Assembly (NCBI RefSeq): GCF_024347475.1
Contig: NZ_AP025488.1
Location: forward strand, 1,116,001 to 1,180,000
Length of the DNA stretch: 64,000 bases
Origin: Vibrio fortis
GTDB taxonomy: Bacteria > Pseudomonadota > Gammaproteobacteria > Enterobacterales > Vibrionaceae
Direction: 5' to 3'
Positions 45,940 through 54,717 of this stretch are shown here, piece after piece (within the stretch, counting starts at the first letter, position 1; the number at the start of each line of letters is the position of its first letter). The position numbers and the translations under genes were made by a program. Below the pieces are notes generated by a model, which worked only from the letters and a program-made list of their open reading frames with translations, searched no databases and was not told the DNA's origin.

Positions 45940-46779
45940 CTATTGCGGTATATTTTGTTTAAACTGCCTTGGGGTCATTCCTGACCATGCCTTAAACCGA
46001 GTACTAAAGTTTGCCGCATTCGGATAGCCGACGATCTCGCCAATGTGCTGTATTGACCAGTCACTTGAGCGCAGCAACCGCGCCGCATATTCCATTCTCA
46101 TGCGCATAAGGTGTGTCATAGGGCTGTGAGAGTAGTAACGCCGACACAACCTATGAAAGTGCGGTTCAGAGCATGGAAATAGGTTCGCCAAATCCTGAAT
46201 GCTCCACTCTTTATGCAATTGCTTTTGCGCATTGTCGAAGACTCGCTTTAATCGGATTTCATTGCGAGATTGCGGTTGAGGAATGGGAGCGTTAATCAAT
46301 GCTTCAATTTGCGCGACACTATGAATAGCGATCGCACCACCAAGATCAATCGGTAGTGAGATACTTCTCAGCAAGGTGTGTATACAAGAAGCAACAACCT
46401 CTGCCGCAGGCGTTAATGTATAAAGAATTTCATTGTCGATGTTTAACCACTGTTTATCTGGAGATAGGAAAATCCAAGCTATCTGCCAGGTTTCTTCCTC
46501 AATACCGAAACCATTTTCGATACCTGCAGGCACAGTGATGCATGAGCCTGGTTCGAGAATGTATCGACATGCGCCACTCTCTAACCACCCTTTACCGCGC
46601 ACGGTAAATAACAGCATATGTTTCTGTTGGTTTTTGCGATAGACGGAAAAGAATTCGCGACAAGAAGCCGTGCCACACTGAACAATTCCAAGCTGCTCAA
46701 ACGCTAATACATGGCTTTGGTCGACAAATTCTTGATGAGTACTCTCAGATATCTCATAACACTCTTGCTTTTCACTCAT
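45940..46779 (-). CDS. AraC-family transcriptional regulator
   Basis: 279 residues. An N-terminal cupin-like ligand domain (about 20-160) contains MLLFTVRGKGWLESGACRYIL. The C-terminal double helix-turn-helix (about 185-278) contains HKEWSIQDLANLFPCSEPHFHRL and IGEIVGYPNAANFSTRFKAWSGMTPRQFKQ. It diverges from the MATE pump gene. A direct repeat of 12 bp with 17-bp spacing lies 28-56 bp upstream of its ATG, the kind of site AraC proteins bind. Control of the MATE gene and of itself is the simplest reading; the effector is unknown. Confidence 0.9.
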   Translation of the reverse strand: MSEKQECYEISESTHQEFVDQSHVLAFEQLGIVQCGTASCREFFSVYRKNQQKHMLLFTVRGKGWLESGACRYILEPGSCITVPAGIENGFGIEEETWQIAWIFLSPDKQWLNIDNEILYTLTPAAEVVASCIHTLLRSISLPIDLGGAIAIHSVAQIEALINAPIPQPQSRNEIRLKRVFDNAQKQLHKEWSIQDLANLFPCSEPHFHRLCRRYYSHSPMTHLMRMRMEYAARLLRSSDWSIQHIGEIVGYPNAANFSTRFKAWSGMTPRQFKQNIPQ

Positions 46780-46806
46780 CGCTTACTATTCGCCGGTTGT
46801 TGCCAC

Positions 46807-46835
46807 TTCCCTTCAATTACCAGTTCCCTTCAAAT
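46807..46835. promoter_or_regulatory. Direct repeat, possible AraC-type operator
   Basis: TTCCCTTCAATT (46807-46818) and TTCCCTTCAAAT (46824-46835) share 11 of 12 bases and start 17 bp apart. They lie between the divergent AraC and MATE genes. Confidence 0.5.
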
Positions 46836-46978
46836 AATGAACTGACTCAATGCCATATGTTCAGTTTTATTGGAACCAAGCATTTGGAGAGTTTGGCAAA
46901 AGTTAATGATTCAACCGAAAAATACAGTGAAACCAAATACCGATAAACTTCTCGCATACAAACAACTTAGGAAATGCG

Positions 46979-48364
46979 ATGCGTTCTACATATCGTCATT
47001 TAGACAAAGAGTTCTGGCAAAAACTGATCCAGATAGGATTACCGGTATCACTGCAGACTATGATGTTTTCCCTGCTTGGCGTGGTTGATATATTCATGGT
47101 CAATCAACTTGGCGATGCAGCAACGGCCGCGGTGGGTGTTGGAAACCGAATTTTTTTCTTCAACCTAATAATGGTTTCTGGAATTAGTGGTGCAGTAAGT
47201 GTGCTAGCTTCGCAATATTTTGGGGCGGGTGATTTTAATGGTATTCGCCGCACACTAGCTCAATCGTGGGCGCTGTCTGTTTTAGCCATTATTCCGTTCG
47301 TTGGTATCTATATCTTGGCTCCTGAATCTGTTGTGTCTGTTGTGGCCTCAGACCCAGATTACGTTCAATTGGCAACGGATTACCTTTGGATAACAGGAGC
47401 CAGCCTAATTGGTACTGCTGTCGTCGTGCCACTCGAAAGCGCGTTGCGATCGGTGGGTGAAGCCAAATTACCAACTAAGATCAGTATCTTGGCTATTTTG
47501 GTCAACGTTGTGCTTAATGCACTGCTTATTTTTGGTTTATTGGGTTTCCCAGAGCTTGGCGTCGTCGGCGCTGCCATCGGCACCACTGTATCTAGGTTTG
47601 TACAGACTATTGCTTTGCTCTTTATAGCTAAAAAACATTACGCAAATTTATTCCCAACCATAGATAATTGGCGCGACGCACTCCTTGCGAAACACAGGAA
47701 GAAATACCTGACTATCGCGATGCCGATGCTGATTCACGACACGGCTTGGGCTGGCGGGCTATTAATCTACAATGTCATCGTTGGTCAAATGGGCGTGGGT
47801 GAGCTAGCGATCATCTCTTTGCTATCCCCCGTAGAAAGCATTTTGATCTCAGCGTTTATGGGATTTGCTGTTGCAGCCTCTATCGTTCTGGGTAACGAAA
47901 TAGGCGCTAAGAATTACCAAAGAGTCGAGAATACAGCTTGGGGTTATGTGTTAGTGAGTTGTGGGCTCGCAATGTTACTTGCACTGCTCTGTTTCATCGC
48001 AAAACCTATCATCGTCTACTTAGTCGATTTAACTCACTTGGAGCTAAAAGAAACCGCGGTAAATGTCACTTTGGTTATCGCTCTGGGTATGGTTCTAAGG
48101 GTATTCAATATGGTTGGGATTGGCGGCGTACTAAAAAGCGGCGGCGATATTAACTACAGCATTTTTATTGACCTGTTTGGCCAATGGGCGATTGGTATAC
48201 CACTCGCCTACTACACTGCGCTTGTTTTAGGCTGGCCACTAGAATGGGTTATGTTGATCGTATTGGCTGAAGAGCTAATCAAAATTGCGCTAACAAGCCA
48301 AAGAATTAACTCGAAGAAATGGATTAATAATCTCATCGAAGAACAACCAAGCACGACCACGTAA
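46979..48364 (+). CDS. MATE-family efflux transporter
   Basis: An inner-membrane cation-coupled multidrug exporter of 461 residues with 12 predicted helices in two MatE halves. Marks of the family are LPVSLQTMMFSLLGVVDIFM, GDAATAAVGVGNRIFF, and ASIVLGNEIGAKNYQRVENTAW at the start of the second half's loop. It diverges from an AraC regulator that may control it. From sequence alone the drug range and the coupling ion (Na+ or H+) cannot be given. Confidence 0.93.
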   Translation: MRSTYRHLDKEFWQKLIQIGLPVSLQTMMFSLLGVVDIFMVNQLGDAATAAVGVGNRIFFFNLIMVSGISGAVSVLASQYFGAGDFNGIRRTLAQSWALSVLAIIPFVGIYILAPESVVSVVASDPDYVQLATDYLWITGASLIGTAVVVPLESALRSVGEAKLPTKISILAILVNVVLNALLIFGLLGFPELGVVGAAIGTTVSRFVQTIALLFIAKKHYANLFPTIDNWRDALLAKHRKKYLTIAMPMLIHDTAWAGGLLIYNVIVGQMGVGELAIISLLSPVESILISAFMGFAVAASIVLGNEIGAKNYQRVENTAWGYVLVSCGLAMLLALLCFIAKPIIVYLVDLTHLELKETAVNVTLVIALGMVLRVFNMVGIGGVLKSGGDINYSIFIDLFGQWAIGIPLAYYTALVLGWPLEWVMLIVLAEELIKIALTSQRINSKKWINNLIEEQPSTTT

Positions 48365-48389
48365 TTTGAGATGTGCTTTAGAACTCACA

Positions 48390-48440
48390 CCTAAGGGCTT
48401 CATTTGCAGTTTAGGCTGCAGATAAGCCCTTCTTTCTTTA
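48390..48440 (+). terminator. Terminator after the MATE gene
   Basis: AAGGGCTT (48393-48400) pairs with AAGCCCTT (48424-48431), with an additional inner TGCAG/CTGCA pairing, and is followed by CTTTCTTT. It lies between convergent genes. Confidence 0.7.
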
Positions 48441-48454
48441 GTATGAGGAAGCAA

Positions 48455-48925
48455 TTAGATATCTGTAAAACGATGGATGATTTGGTTAGAGCTACCGCGC
48501 CAATCTAAACTTGGGTCCGCCTTCTCTTGTTCGAAACGACCATCAATTAAAGTATCGATATAGTTCAACACCTCTTTCTGTTTCTCATCGAGTTCATCTA
48601 ACTCATAGCCCGTCCACATCCAGATATCTTTACCTTGGCATTCGCTTTTTACGCGCTTTACCAACTTTAAGACATCCGCAACATTGGCTGGATGCAATGG
48701 GTCACCACCAGACAAAGACAAACCACGACGCTTGATCCTCTCATCATTCAGATCAGCAATAATGTGGTCTTCAAGCGCCTGTGTAAACAAGTGCCCAGAG
48801 TCCAATCGCTGCGTCGACTGATTGTAACAACCACGGCACTGATGAACACACCCAGAAACAAACAAGGTGCAGCGTGTGCCAGGGCCATTAACCACGTCGA
48901 TTGGATGATATTGATGGTAATTCAT
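48455..48925 (-). CDS. nrdG: Anaerobic ribonucleotide reductase activating protein
   Basis: A radical SAM enzyme that forms the glycyl radical on NrdD. From the ATG at 48925 it has 156 residues, like E. coli NrdG; an in-frame TTG at 48967 would add a tail with no counterpart. The iron-sulfur motif C-x3-C-x2-C is in SGCVHQCRGCYNQ. The N-terminus MNYHQYHPIDVVNGPGTRC and the SGGDPLHPANV segment are typical. It follows nrdD by 103 bp, with a hairpin in between. Confidence 0.95.
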   Translation of the reverse strand: MNYHQYHPIDVVNGPGTRCTLFVSGCVHQCRGCYNQSTQRLDSGHLFTQALEDHIIADLNDERIKRRGLSLSGGDPLHPANVADVLKLVKRVKSECQGKDIWMWTGYELDELDEKQKEVLNYIDTLIDGRFEQEKADPSLDWRGSSNQIIHRFTDI

Positions 48926-48968
48926 AAAATTGTCGCTATTGAGGATAAGAGAGCTTGATTTAAACAAC

Positions 48969-48998
48969 TAAACTCCCTCTTTCTGTGAGAGGGAGTTT
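48969..48998 (-). terminator. Hairpin between nrdD and nrdG, possible attenuating terminator
   Basis: A perfect 11-bp stem AAACTCCCTCT / AGAGGGAGTTT (48970-48980 with 48988-48998) with a 7-nt loop. On the minus strand it is followed by an interrupted T tract (AGTTGTTTAAA). It could reduce nrdG transcription relative to nrdD or protect the nrdD mRNA end. Confidence 0.6.
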
Positions 48999-49028
48999 AT
49001 TGCTTAACAGATAAGAAAGAGCGTTGAG

Positions 49029-51152
49029 TTACAGGTGCTTAACGCGACGCTTTACTTCTTCCTGCTTGCCAAAGTTGAATGGACGCGCATCAGGGCTTCC
49101 TAAGTAACCACACACTCGGCGTGTTACTGACACTTTGGTTGAGTCGTGGTTGCCACATTTAGGACAAGTAAAGCCTTTACTTGTACAATCAAACTCACCG
49201 TTGTAACCACACTCGTAACACTCATCAATTGGAGTGTTAGTACCATAGTAAGGTACACGTGTGTAGCTGTAGTCCCAGACATTTTCGAGCGCTTCGATGT
49301 TCTTCTGCATGTTCGGGAATTCACCGTAACAGATAAAACCACCACTCGAGATCTCTGGGTAAGGCATCTCAAAATCGATTTTATCGTAAGGGTTAACCTT
49401 CTTCTGAACATCAAGGTGGAAACTGTTAGTGTAGTAACCGCGGTCGGTAACACCTTCAATCACACCAAACTCTTTGGTATCGATGCTACAGAAACGACTA
49501 CATAGGTTTTCACTCGGTGTACCGTATAGACTAAACGCGTAACCTGTCTCTTTCGTCCAAGATTCCACTTCGCGCTTCATGTATTGAACGAGTTCAAGCG
49601 CCTTGTTACGCATTTCAGTATCATCGTATAGGTGCGTTTCTGTACCGAAAAGTGCAGTCATCGCTTCGTGAATACCGATGTAACCAAGAGAAACTGATGC
49701 ACGACCGTTTTTGAAGATATCTGCAATAGAGTCATCTGCTTTTAGACGAACGCCACATGCGCCTTCCATGTACAGGATTGGTGCTACGCGAGCTTTCACG
49801 TTCTCAAGTCGGCTAATACGCGTCTCTAGCGCACGACGAGCCAGTTTCAGCTTTTCGTCCAGTAGCGCGTAGAACTTCGCCATATCACCTTTCGCGTTAA
49901 TAGCAATACGCGGTAGGTTCAAACTCACCACACCAAGGTTGTTACGCCCTTCGTGGATAAGCTCGCCGTTCTCTTCGTAAGTATTTAAGAAGCTGCGACA
50001 GCCCATCGGTGTTTTGAATGAACCGGTAACCTCAACCACTTTGTCGTAGTTAAGAATGTCTGGATACATGCGCTTAGAAGCACACTCAAGTGCAAGCTGC
50101 TTAATGTCGTAGTTTGGATCGTCTGATTTGTGGTTCAGACCATCTTTGATTGCAAATACCAGTTTAGGGAATACTGCCGTCTTACGGTTCTTACCTAGAC
50201 CTGCAATACGGTTTTTCAAAATCGATTGTTGGATCAATTTCGATCCCCAGCTTTCACCCAAGCCAAAACCAAAGGTTACGAACGGAGTTTGGCCGTTAGC
50301 GGTATGCAACGTATTTACTTCATACTCTAGCGATTGGAATGCGTCGTAACACTCTTTTTCTGTACGAGCGACAGCAAAGGCTTCTGGGTTATGAATATCC
50401 CACTCTTTAGCTAACTGTAGATGCTTTTCGTAACTCGCCATTACATACGGCTCTAGTACTTCGTCAATGCGATTAATCGTTGTACCGCCGTAAATGTGGC
50501 TCGCGACTTGTGCAATGATCTGTGCTGTTACCGCTGTTGCTGTCGAGATAGATTTAGGTGTATCAATCTCCGCATTGCCCATTTTGAAGCCGTGCGTCAA
50601 CATACCTTTAAGATCGATCAGCATGCAGTTAAACATTGGGAAAAATGGTGCGTAATCTAGATCGTGGTAGTGAATATCACCGCTTTCGTGCGCTTGAACG
50701 ATGTCACGTGGCAAAATGTGTGTTTTCGCATAGTGTTTAGCCACGATACCAGCAAGAAGATCGCGCTGAGTCGGGATCACTTTACCGTCTTTATTCGCGT
50801 TTTCGTTGATAAGATCAACGTTGCTCTCTTCGATAAGACCTTCAATTTCACGCGTTAGGGCACTCTGCTTTTCACGTGCGATATCGCGATCATGGCGGTA
50901 TTCAATGTATGCACGTGCAAGAGACTTGTACGGCCCCTGCATTAGCTCATTTTCAACCATGGTCTGAATCTCGGAGATATGAACTTCATCGTACTCTTCG
51001 AGCTTTAACTCAACGGCTAATGCCACATTCAATGCGTAAATGGCAATTTCCTTATCGGATTTTTCTGATGCTGCTTCCACTGCAGCTTGGATACGATCTC
51101 TGCTGAATGGAGCTCTTGAGCCATCACGCTTGATTACGATTGATTTCACCAC
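49029..51152 (-). CDS. nrdD: Anaerobic ribonucleoside-triphosphate reductase
   Basis: Class III ribonucleotide reductase, 707 residues, which makes dNTPs from NTPs without oxygen using a glycyl radical and formate. The N-terminal ATP-cone (about 1-95) begins VIKRDGSRAPFSRDRIQAAV. Near the C-terminus are the zinc cysteines CYECG and CPKCG and the glycyl-radical region RVCGYLGSPDARPFNFGK. It is paired with the activase gene nrdG downstream. Upstream lie FNR-like, NrdR-like and DnaA-like sites, so oxygen, dATP level and replication state may all feed into its expression. Confidence 0.97.
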   Translation of the reverse strand: MVKSIVIKRDGSRAPFSRDRIQAAVEAASEKSDKEIAIYALNVALAVELKLEEYDEVHISEIQTMVENELMQGPYKSLARAYIEYRHDRDIAREKQSALTREIEGLIEESNVDLINENANKDGKVIPTQRDLLAGIVAKHYAKTHILPRDIVQAHESGDIHYHDLDYAPFFPMFNCMLIDLKGMLTHGFKMGNAEIDTPKSISTATAVTAQIIAQVASHIYGGTTINRIDEVLEPYVMASYEKHLQLAKEWDIHNPEAFAVARTEKECYDAFQSLEYEVNTLHTANGQTPFVTFGFGLGESWGSKLIQQSILKNRIAGLGKNRKTAVFPKLVFAIKDGLNHKSDDPNYDIKQLALECASKRMYPDILNYDKVVEVTGSFKTPMGCRSFLNTYEENGELIHEGRNNLGVVSLNLPRIAINAKGDMAKFYALLDEKLKLARRALETRISRLENVKARVAPILYMEGACGVRLKADDSIADIFKNGRASVSLGYIGIHEAMTALFGTETHLYDDTEMRNKALELVQYMKREVESWTKETGYAFSLYGTPSENLCSRFCSIDTKEFGVIEGVTDRGYYTNSFHLDVQKKVNPYDKIDFEMPYPEISSGGFICYGEFPNMQKNIEALENVWDYSYTRVPYYGTNTPIDECYECGYNGEFDCTSKGFTCPKCGNHDSTKVSVTRRVCGYLGSPDARPFNFGKQEEVKRRVKHL

Positions 51153-51181
51153 TTCTCCTTACTCTCTAGGTATTCACAGAC

Positions 51182-51190
51182 TTATCCACA
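51182..51190. promoter_or_regulatory. Consensus DnaA box in the nrdD 5' region
   Basis: TTATCCACA matches the consensus exactly. It lies 30 bp upstream of the nrdD ATG, downstream of the probable transcription start near 51237. Confidence 0.55.
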
Positions 51191-51193
51191 AAC

Positions 51194-51240
51194 ACACTAT
51201 ATAGAGCGATTTATCGTTTAACTAACACTAGATATTGTGG
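51194..51240. promoter_or_regulatory. Tandem NrdR boxes upstream of nrdD
   Basis: ACACTATATAGAGCGA (51194-51209) and ACACTAGATATTGTGG (51225-51240) each match 13 of 16 positions of the idealised palindrome ACACTATATATAGTGT. They start exactly 31 bp apart, the three-turn spacing known for paired NrdR boxes. NrdR represses ribonucleotide reductase genes when dATP is high. Confidence 0.75.
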
Positions 51241-51243
51241 CGT

Positions 51244-51285
51244 ATTTAACGAGAACCACCAAACGCGAGTATTGATTTGGATCAA
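51244..51285 (-). promoter_or_regulatory. FNR box and probable nrdD promoter
   Basis: TTGATTTGGATCAA (51272-51285) is a perfect FNR palindrome. A -10-like TAAATA on the minus strand at 51249-51244 would give a start near 51237, placing the FNR site at about -41.5, as in class II activated promoters. A weaker FNR half-site lies around 51298-51311. The remaining sequence to 51452 holds the start region of the divergent nuclease gene. Confidence 0.75.
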
Positions 51286-51452
51286 TAAAAGCAGAGTGCT
51301 GACTAAGATCAATTCAATCTTATGACGTTATCTCTCAAGTCGAAAAGAAACAATGTAACAAATAAAAAAAGCCTAAAAACCCTTGAATTTTTGCCAAGTG
51401 TTGTAGGATAACGGCTCAGGGAAAATCAACATAAAATTCAGAGAAAAACACC

Positions 51453-52331
51453 GTGAATAGACTTCAAAAGTGGCTTATCACCAGTTGCTTGTTTAGTGGC
51501 TCCGTTTTAAGTGCACCTCTAAGCATATCAAGTTGGAATATTGAATGGTTATCAACCAATGAGGCTGTGAATAAAATGAGCGTCCTGCGTGATGAACAAG
51601 ATTTTGATCAACTTGCTCACCACTTTGAACAACTCAATAGCGACATTATGGCATTTCAAGAGGTCGATGATATCGATGCGATTAGACGAGTCGTAGGTCC
51701 CGACTATCGTATTGTCATGTCAGATCGAGCATCGAGTCGATATAAAGCGAATCAATTCCAAGGTGTAAACCAATACACAGGCTTTGTAGTCCGACAAAAT
51801 GTCGAAGTTATTAATAAACCCGACATCAAGTTAGAGACACGCTCTGGTAGCAAACTGAGGTTTGCAAGCTACATTGTTGCAGAGTACCAAGATAAACCCG
51901 TTCACCTACTCTCTGTTCACTTAAAAGCCGGGTGCAGCGGTGCCTACAAGCGCAACAACAATTGTGACCGACTTAAGCAACAAGCCAAGTTATTAAACGA
52001 CTGGATAGTAGAGCGAGAAGAGAAACAACAAGCCTATGCGGTATTGGGAGACTTCAATCATAATCTATCTTACCGTGGTGATTGGCTTTGGAGTGTACTG
52101 AGTGATAACAACCAAGCTCAGTTAGCAACACGCTCGACGCCTGCTGAGTGTAAAGTGCGTTCAAATCGAAACAAGAACAAAACCCACCAATTCCGTTCGT
52201 TGATTGATCACATCATTGTTAGTGGCGATCTCAACACCTCTTCAACAAAGCAGTACGTATTCCCATCACAAGACGTTCTTAAGTACTTCTTAAGTGACCA
52301 CTGCCCTGTATCGACACGTTTAACTCACTAA
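51453..52331 (+). CDS. Secreted endonuclease/exonuclease/phosphatase-family protein
   Basis: 292 residues with a signal peptide ending VLSA (about residue 21). The EEP (DNase I-like) fold follows, with ISSWNIEWL, the metal-binding Glu in MAFQEVDD, HLLSVHLKAGC, the Asp/Asn pair in AVLGDFNHNL, and the terminal SDHCPV motif. Two cysteines (AGCSGAYKRNNNCD) may form a disulfide. It may act as an extracellular or periplasmic nuclease in nutrient acquisition or as a phosphodiesterase; the fold does not decide. It is a single gene with a strong terminator, divergent from nrdD. Confidence 0.87.
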   Translation: MNRLQKWLITSCLFSGSVLSAPLSISSWNIEWLSTNEAVNKMSVLRDEQDFDQLAHHFEQLNSDIMAFQEVDDIDAIRRVVGPDYRIVMSDRASSRYKANQFQGVNQYTGFVVRQNVEVINKPDIKLETRSGSKLRFASYIVAEYQDKPVHLLSVHLKAGCSGAYKRNNNCDRLKQQAKLLNDWIVEREEKQQAYAVLGDFNHNLSYRGDWLWSVLSDNNQAQLATRSTPAECKVRSNRNKNKTHQFRSLIDHIIVSGDLNTSSTKQYVFPSQDVLKYFLSDHCPVSTRLTH

Positions 52332-52346
52332 TGCATTCGACCGATA

Positions 52347-52388
52347 CAAAAACGCCCGTATAGAGACTATCGATACGGGCGTTTTATT
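52347..52388. terminator. Bidirectional terminator
   Basis: A perfect 13-bp stem (52349-52361 with 52373-52385) with an 11-nt loop and T/A runs, between the convergent nuclease and GNAT genes. Confidence 0.9.
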
Positions 52389-52423
52389 GCTTTTAAGCTG
52401 TCCAAAATAGAAATTACAGCCGC

Positions 52424-52903
52424 TTAAATACGCTGGCCTACATTTCTCGCAATCATCAGCACTTCATCGGCTGAATACAGATTAGAGATGGTTGTCTCTA
52501 CCTCTGCACCAAGAGTCGACTTATACAGTTGCTGTGCGAAATTATCCGCTCTGGTGGTGACGAGTACGTGTTTAAGCGTTGAGCCTTGCTCTGCTAAAAC
52601 CTCTTTAACTACTTTTAAAGAGTCAAGAATCAGTGTTCTACCAAGCCCTTTTCCTTGCTGCTCACTAGAAACAGCCAACTGTTCAAGCTCTAAGACAGCT
52701 TCTGGACGAAAGCCACTCTTTTGTGCCCAGACAATGTAGCCATGAACTTCACCATCAAGCTCTAATACAAAATTGATGAATCGAGGCGATGCCATCAAGT
52801 TACACTGTAACCACTCTTTAGACTTAGTCTGACGTACAAACGCTTGTTGGTGCACTCTAGCCGCACCATCGAGGTCTGCACTTTGCATGAGCCTTACATT
52901 CAT
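52424..52903 (-). CDS. GNAT-family N-acetyltransferase
   Basis: 159 residues with the GNAT fold. The acetyl-CoA-binding segment is LEQLAVSSEQQGKGLGRTLI (the Q/R-x-x-G-x-G/A loop is QQGKGLG), preceded by the beta strand YIVWAQKSGF. The substrate is unknown. The start is 4 bp from the stop of the upstream fabH-like gene on the same strand, so the two are probably co-transcribed, and its position suggests transfer onto a metabolite linked to the ketoacyl synthase. That link is only positional. Confidence 0.85.
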   Translation of the reverse strand: MNVRLMQSADLDGAARVHQQAFVRQTKSKEWLQCNLMASPRFINFVLELDGEVHGYIVWAQKSGFRPEAVLELEQLAVSSEQQGKGLGRTLILDSLKVVKEVLAEQGSTLKHVLVTTRADNFAQQLYKSTLGAEVETTISNLYSADEVLMIARNVGQRI

Positions 52904-52907
52904 TAGA

Positions 52908-54005
52908 TTACGCCTGTGCGTTAGGGCGCGTTTTACAGTGTAAAATTGCGTTTTCTAATAACTCCAGAGCAGACTTATCACTTTCAGGCAGGCAAGCATC
53001 TGATGTCGCAAGAGGCTCTACGCGATCACCCCATGTTATGTGTCCTGCACCCCAAGTTAAACCAGCACCAAATGCAGCCACAAGTATGTTCGCACCCGGT
53101 TTAACCGCACCTTGCTCAAGGGCTTCACACATTGCAATTGGAACCGTAGCAGCAGAAGTATTGCCGTAGTTTTGAATATTGACGAACGCCTTCTCGCGCT
53201 CAATACCCGCCATATCACACAATGTTTGAATGATTCGAATGTTCGCTTGGTGTGGAATGACCACATCAATGTTGTCTGTTGAGATGCCCGTGCGGCTCAG
53301 AACCGTATGAGCGGCGGCACCCATCCCCTTAACAGCACGCTTAAAGATCTCTTTGCCAACAAAATCAAAGTCCCAGTAACCGTTGTCTGCAGCGAAACGA
53401 TCCATTGAAGTACCGAACTTAGGTACAGCAAGAATGTCGCGCCCTTCAGCGTCACAGCCGATTTGAGCTTGTTGTAGACCAACTGGTTTTTCAGTGCGTG
53501 ACAAAACAGCTGCACCTGCACCATCACCAAACAGAACTGCGGTGTCTCGCTTAGTCCAGTCGATAAAGAATGAAAGTCGTTCTGCGCCAATTACAATCGC
53601 GTTTCGGTAATTGCCCGCTTGAATTAAGCGAGTTGCGGTTTCTAAACCATAGATAAAACCAGTACACGCTGCGTTCAAATCAAATGCTGCGGCACTTTTA
53701 ATGCCTAGATTTTGTTGAACCTTAGAAGCGGTATTTGGGATAAGAGAGTCTGGAGAGCAAGTTGCGACAATAACAATGTCGATATCTTCTGCTGTTAGGC
53801 CAGCACACGCCATCGCATGTTGAGCGGCAACAGTCGCTAAATCCGATGTATTTACATGGCTGATTCTTCTGTTTTCAATCCCTGTTCTTGTACGAATCCA
53901 CTCGTCAGACGTATCGATAAAAGTACTGAGGTCATCATTGGAGAGCGTCGCTGGCGGTAGACACTTTCCCCACCCGGTAATTTCAGCGTAAAACTTTGTC
54001 ATCAT
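52908..54005 (-). CDS. fabH2: 3-oxoacyl-[ACP] synthase III family protein (FabH2-like)
   Basis: A ketoacyl-ACP synthase III of 365 residues with the complete Cys-His-Asn triad: Cys in [13 protein letters not shown], His in [10 protein letters not shown] and Asn in [17 protein letters not shown] condenses acetyl-CoA (or another acyl-CoA) with malonyl-ACP. The protein is about 45 residues longer than E. coli FabH because of a C-terminal tail after [11 protein letters not shown]. cholerae has a second fabH on chromosome II next to trxC, the same layout as here. A medium-chain acyl-CoA preference has been described for similar FabH2 enzymes, so fatty-acid salvage is possible. Confidence 0.88.
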   Translation of the reverse strand: MMTKFYAEITGWGKCLPPATLSNDDLSTFIDTSDEWIRTRTGIENRRISHVNTSDLATVAAQHAMACAGLTAEDIDIVIVATCSPDSLIPNTASKVQQNLGIKSAAAFDLNAACTGFIYGLETATRLIQAGNYRNAIVIGAERLSFFIDWTKRDTAVLFGDGAGAAVLSRTEKPVGLQQAQIGCDAEGRDILAVPKFGTSMDRFAADNGYWDFDFVGKEIFKRAVKGMGAAAHTVLSRTGISTDNIDVVIPHQANIRIIQTLCDMAGIEREKAFVNIQNYGNTSAATVPIAMCEALEQGAVKPGANILVAAFGAGLTWGAGHITWGDRVEPLATSDACLPESDKSALELLENAILHCKTRPNAQA

Positions 54006-54124
54006 TTACCTATTTATTGTTTGTTTTTATTTGAGTATCGTAGTGTTGTTTCAAACAGTATAAGCACACAGTGGCTAGTTCGTAAATCGTGTTAGGCAAA
54101 GTGGAGCAATAAAAAGAGAAAGTT

Positions 54125-54559
54125 ATGTCTACATTCAATACTCGTTGTCCTGCTTGTCAGGGTGTTAACCGTGTCCCTTCTGAGCGTGTTTCAGAAAGCC
54201 CGACTTGTGGTAAATGTAAAAGCCCATTATTAGATGGCGCGCCAGTGGAAGGGACAAGCGTGAACTTCTCAACGCTACTTAATAGTGATCAACCTGTCGT
54301 GGTCGACTTTTGGGCGACGTGGTGTAACCCATGTGTCGGATTTGCGCCGGTATTTAGTGATGTTGCCGCTGAACGAAACGGCAATGTGCGTTTTGTGAAA
54401 ATCAACACCGAAGAGCAACAACAGCTTGCGGCTCAATTTGCGATCCGCAGCATTCCAACCATCATGGTATTCAAGCAAGGTAAAGTGGTCGATACGATCA
54501 ACGGTGCTCTACCGAAAGGTCAATTTGATCAGTGGCTTAATCAAGCTCTAACCAAATAA
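54125..54559 (+). CDS. trxC: Thioredoxin 2
   Basis: A 144-residue thioredoxin with the N-terminal zinc domain of TrxC (CPAC near residue 8 and CGKC near 30). The thioredoxin fold begins at about 45. The active site is WATWCNPCVGF, i.e. CNPC instead of the usual CGPC. The cis-proline is in RSIPTIMVF. TrxC is an oxidative-stress-linked disulfide reductase in the cytoplasm. It diverges from fabH2 and is closed by its own terminator. I cannot see a clear OxyR site in the 120 bp upstream. Confidence 0.93.
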   Translation: MSTFNTRCPACQGVNRVPSERVSESPTCGKCKSPLLDGAPVEGTSVNFSTLLNSDQPVVVDFWATWCNPCVGFAPVFSDVAAERNGNVRFVKINTEEQQQLAAQFAIRSIPTIMVFKQGKVVDTINGALPKGQFDQWLNQALTK

Positions 54560-54562
54560 ACA

Positions 54563-54602
54563 CTAAGAGTCAGAACAGCCTCCACTGTTCTGACTCTTTT
54601 GC
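54563..54602 (+). terminator. Terminator after trxC
   Basis: A 14-bp stem (54565-54578 with 54585-54598) around a 6-nt loop, with a T tract. Confidence 0.9.
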
Positions 54603-54717
54603 TTCTACTCTCTGTTCTATGCCCTATTCCCCATCCATTCTTTTAGCTAACGAGTATTCATCTAAAACGATTTTTAATATAGAGATATAACAATCGTTAA
54701 GTTGCCGTTTGGCTCTC

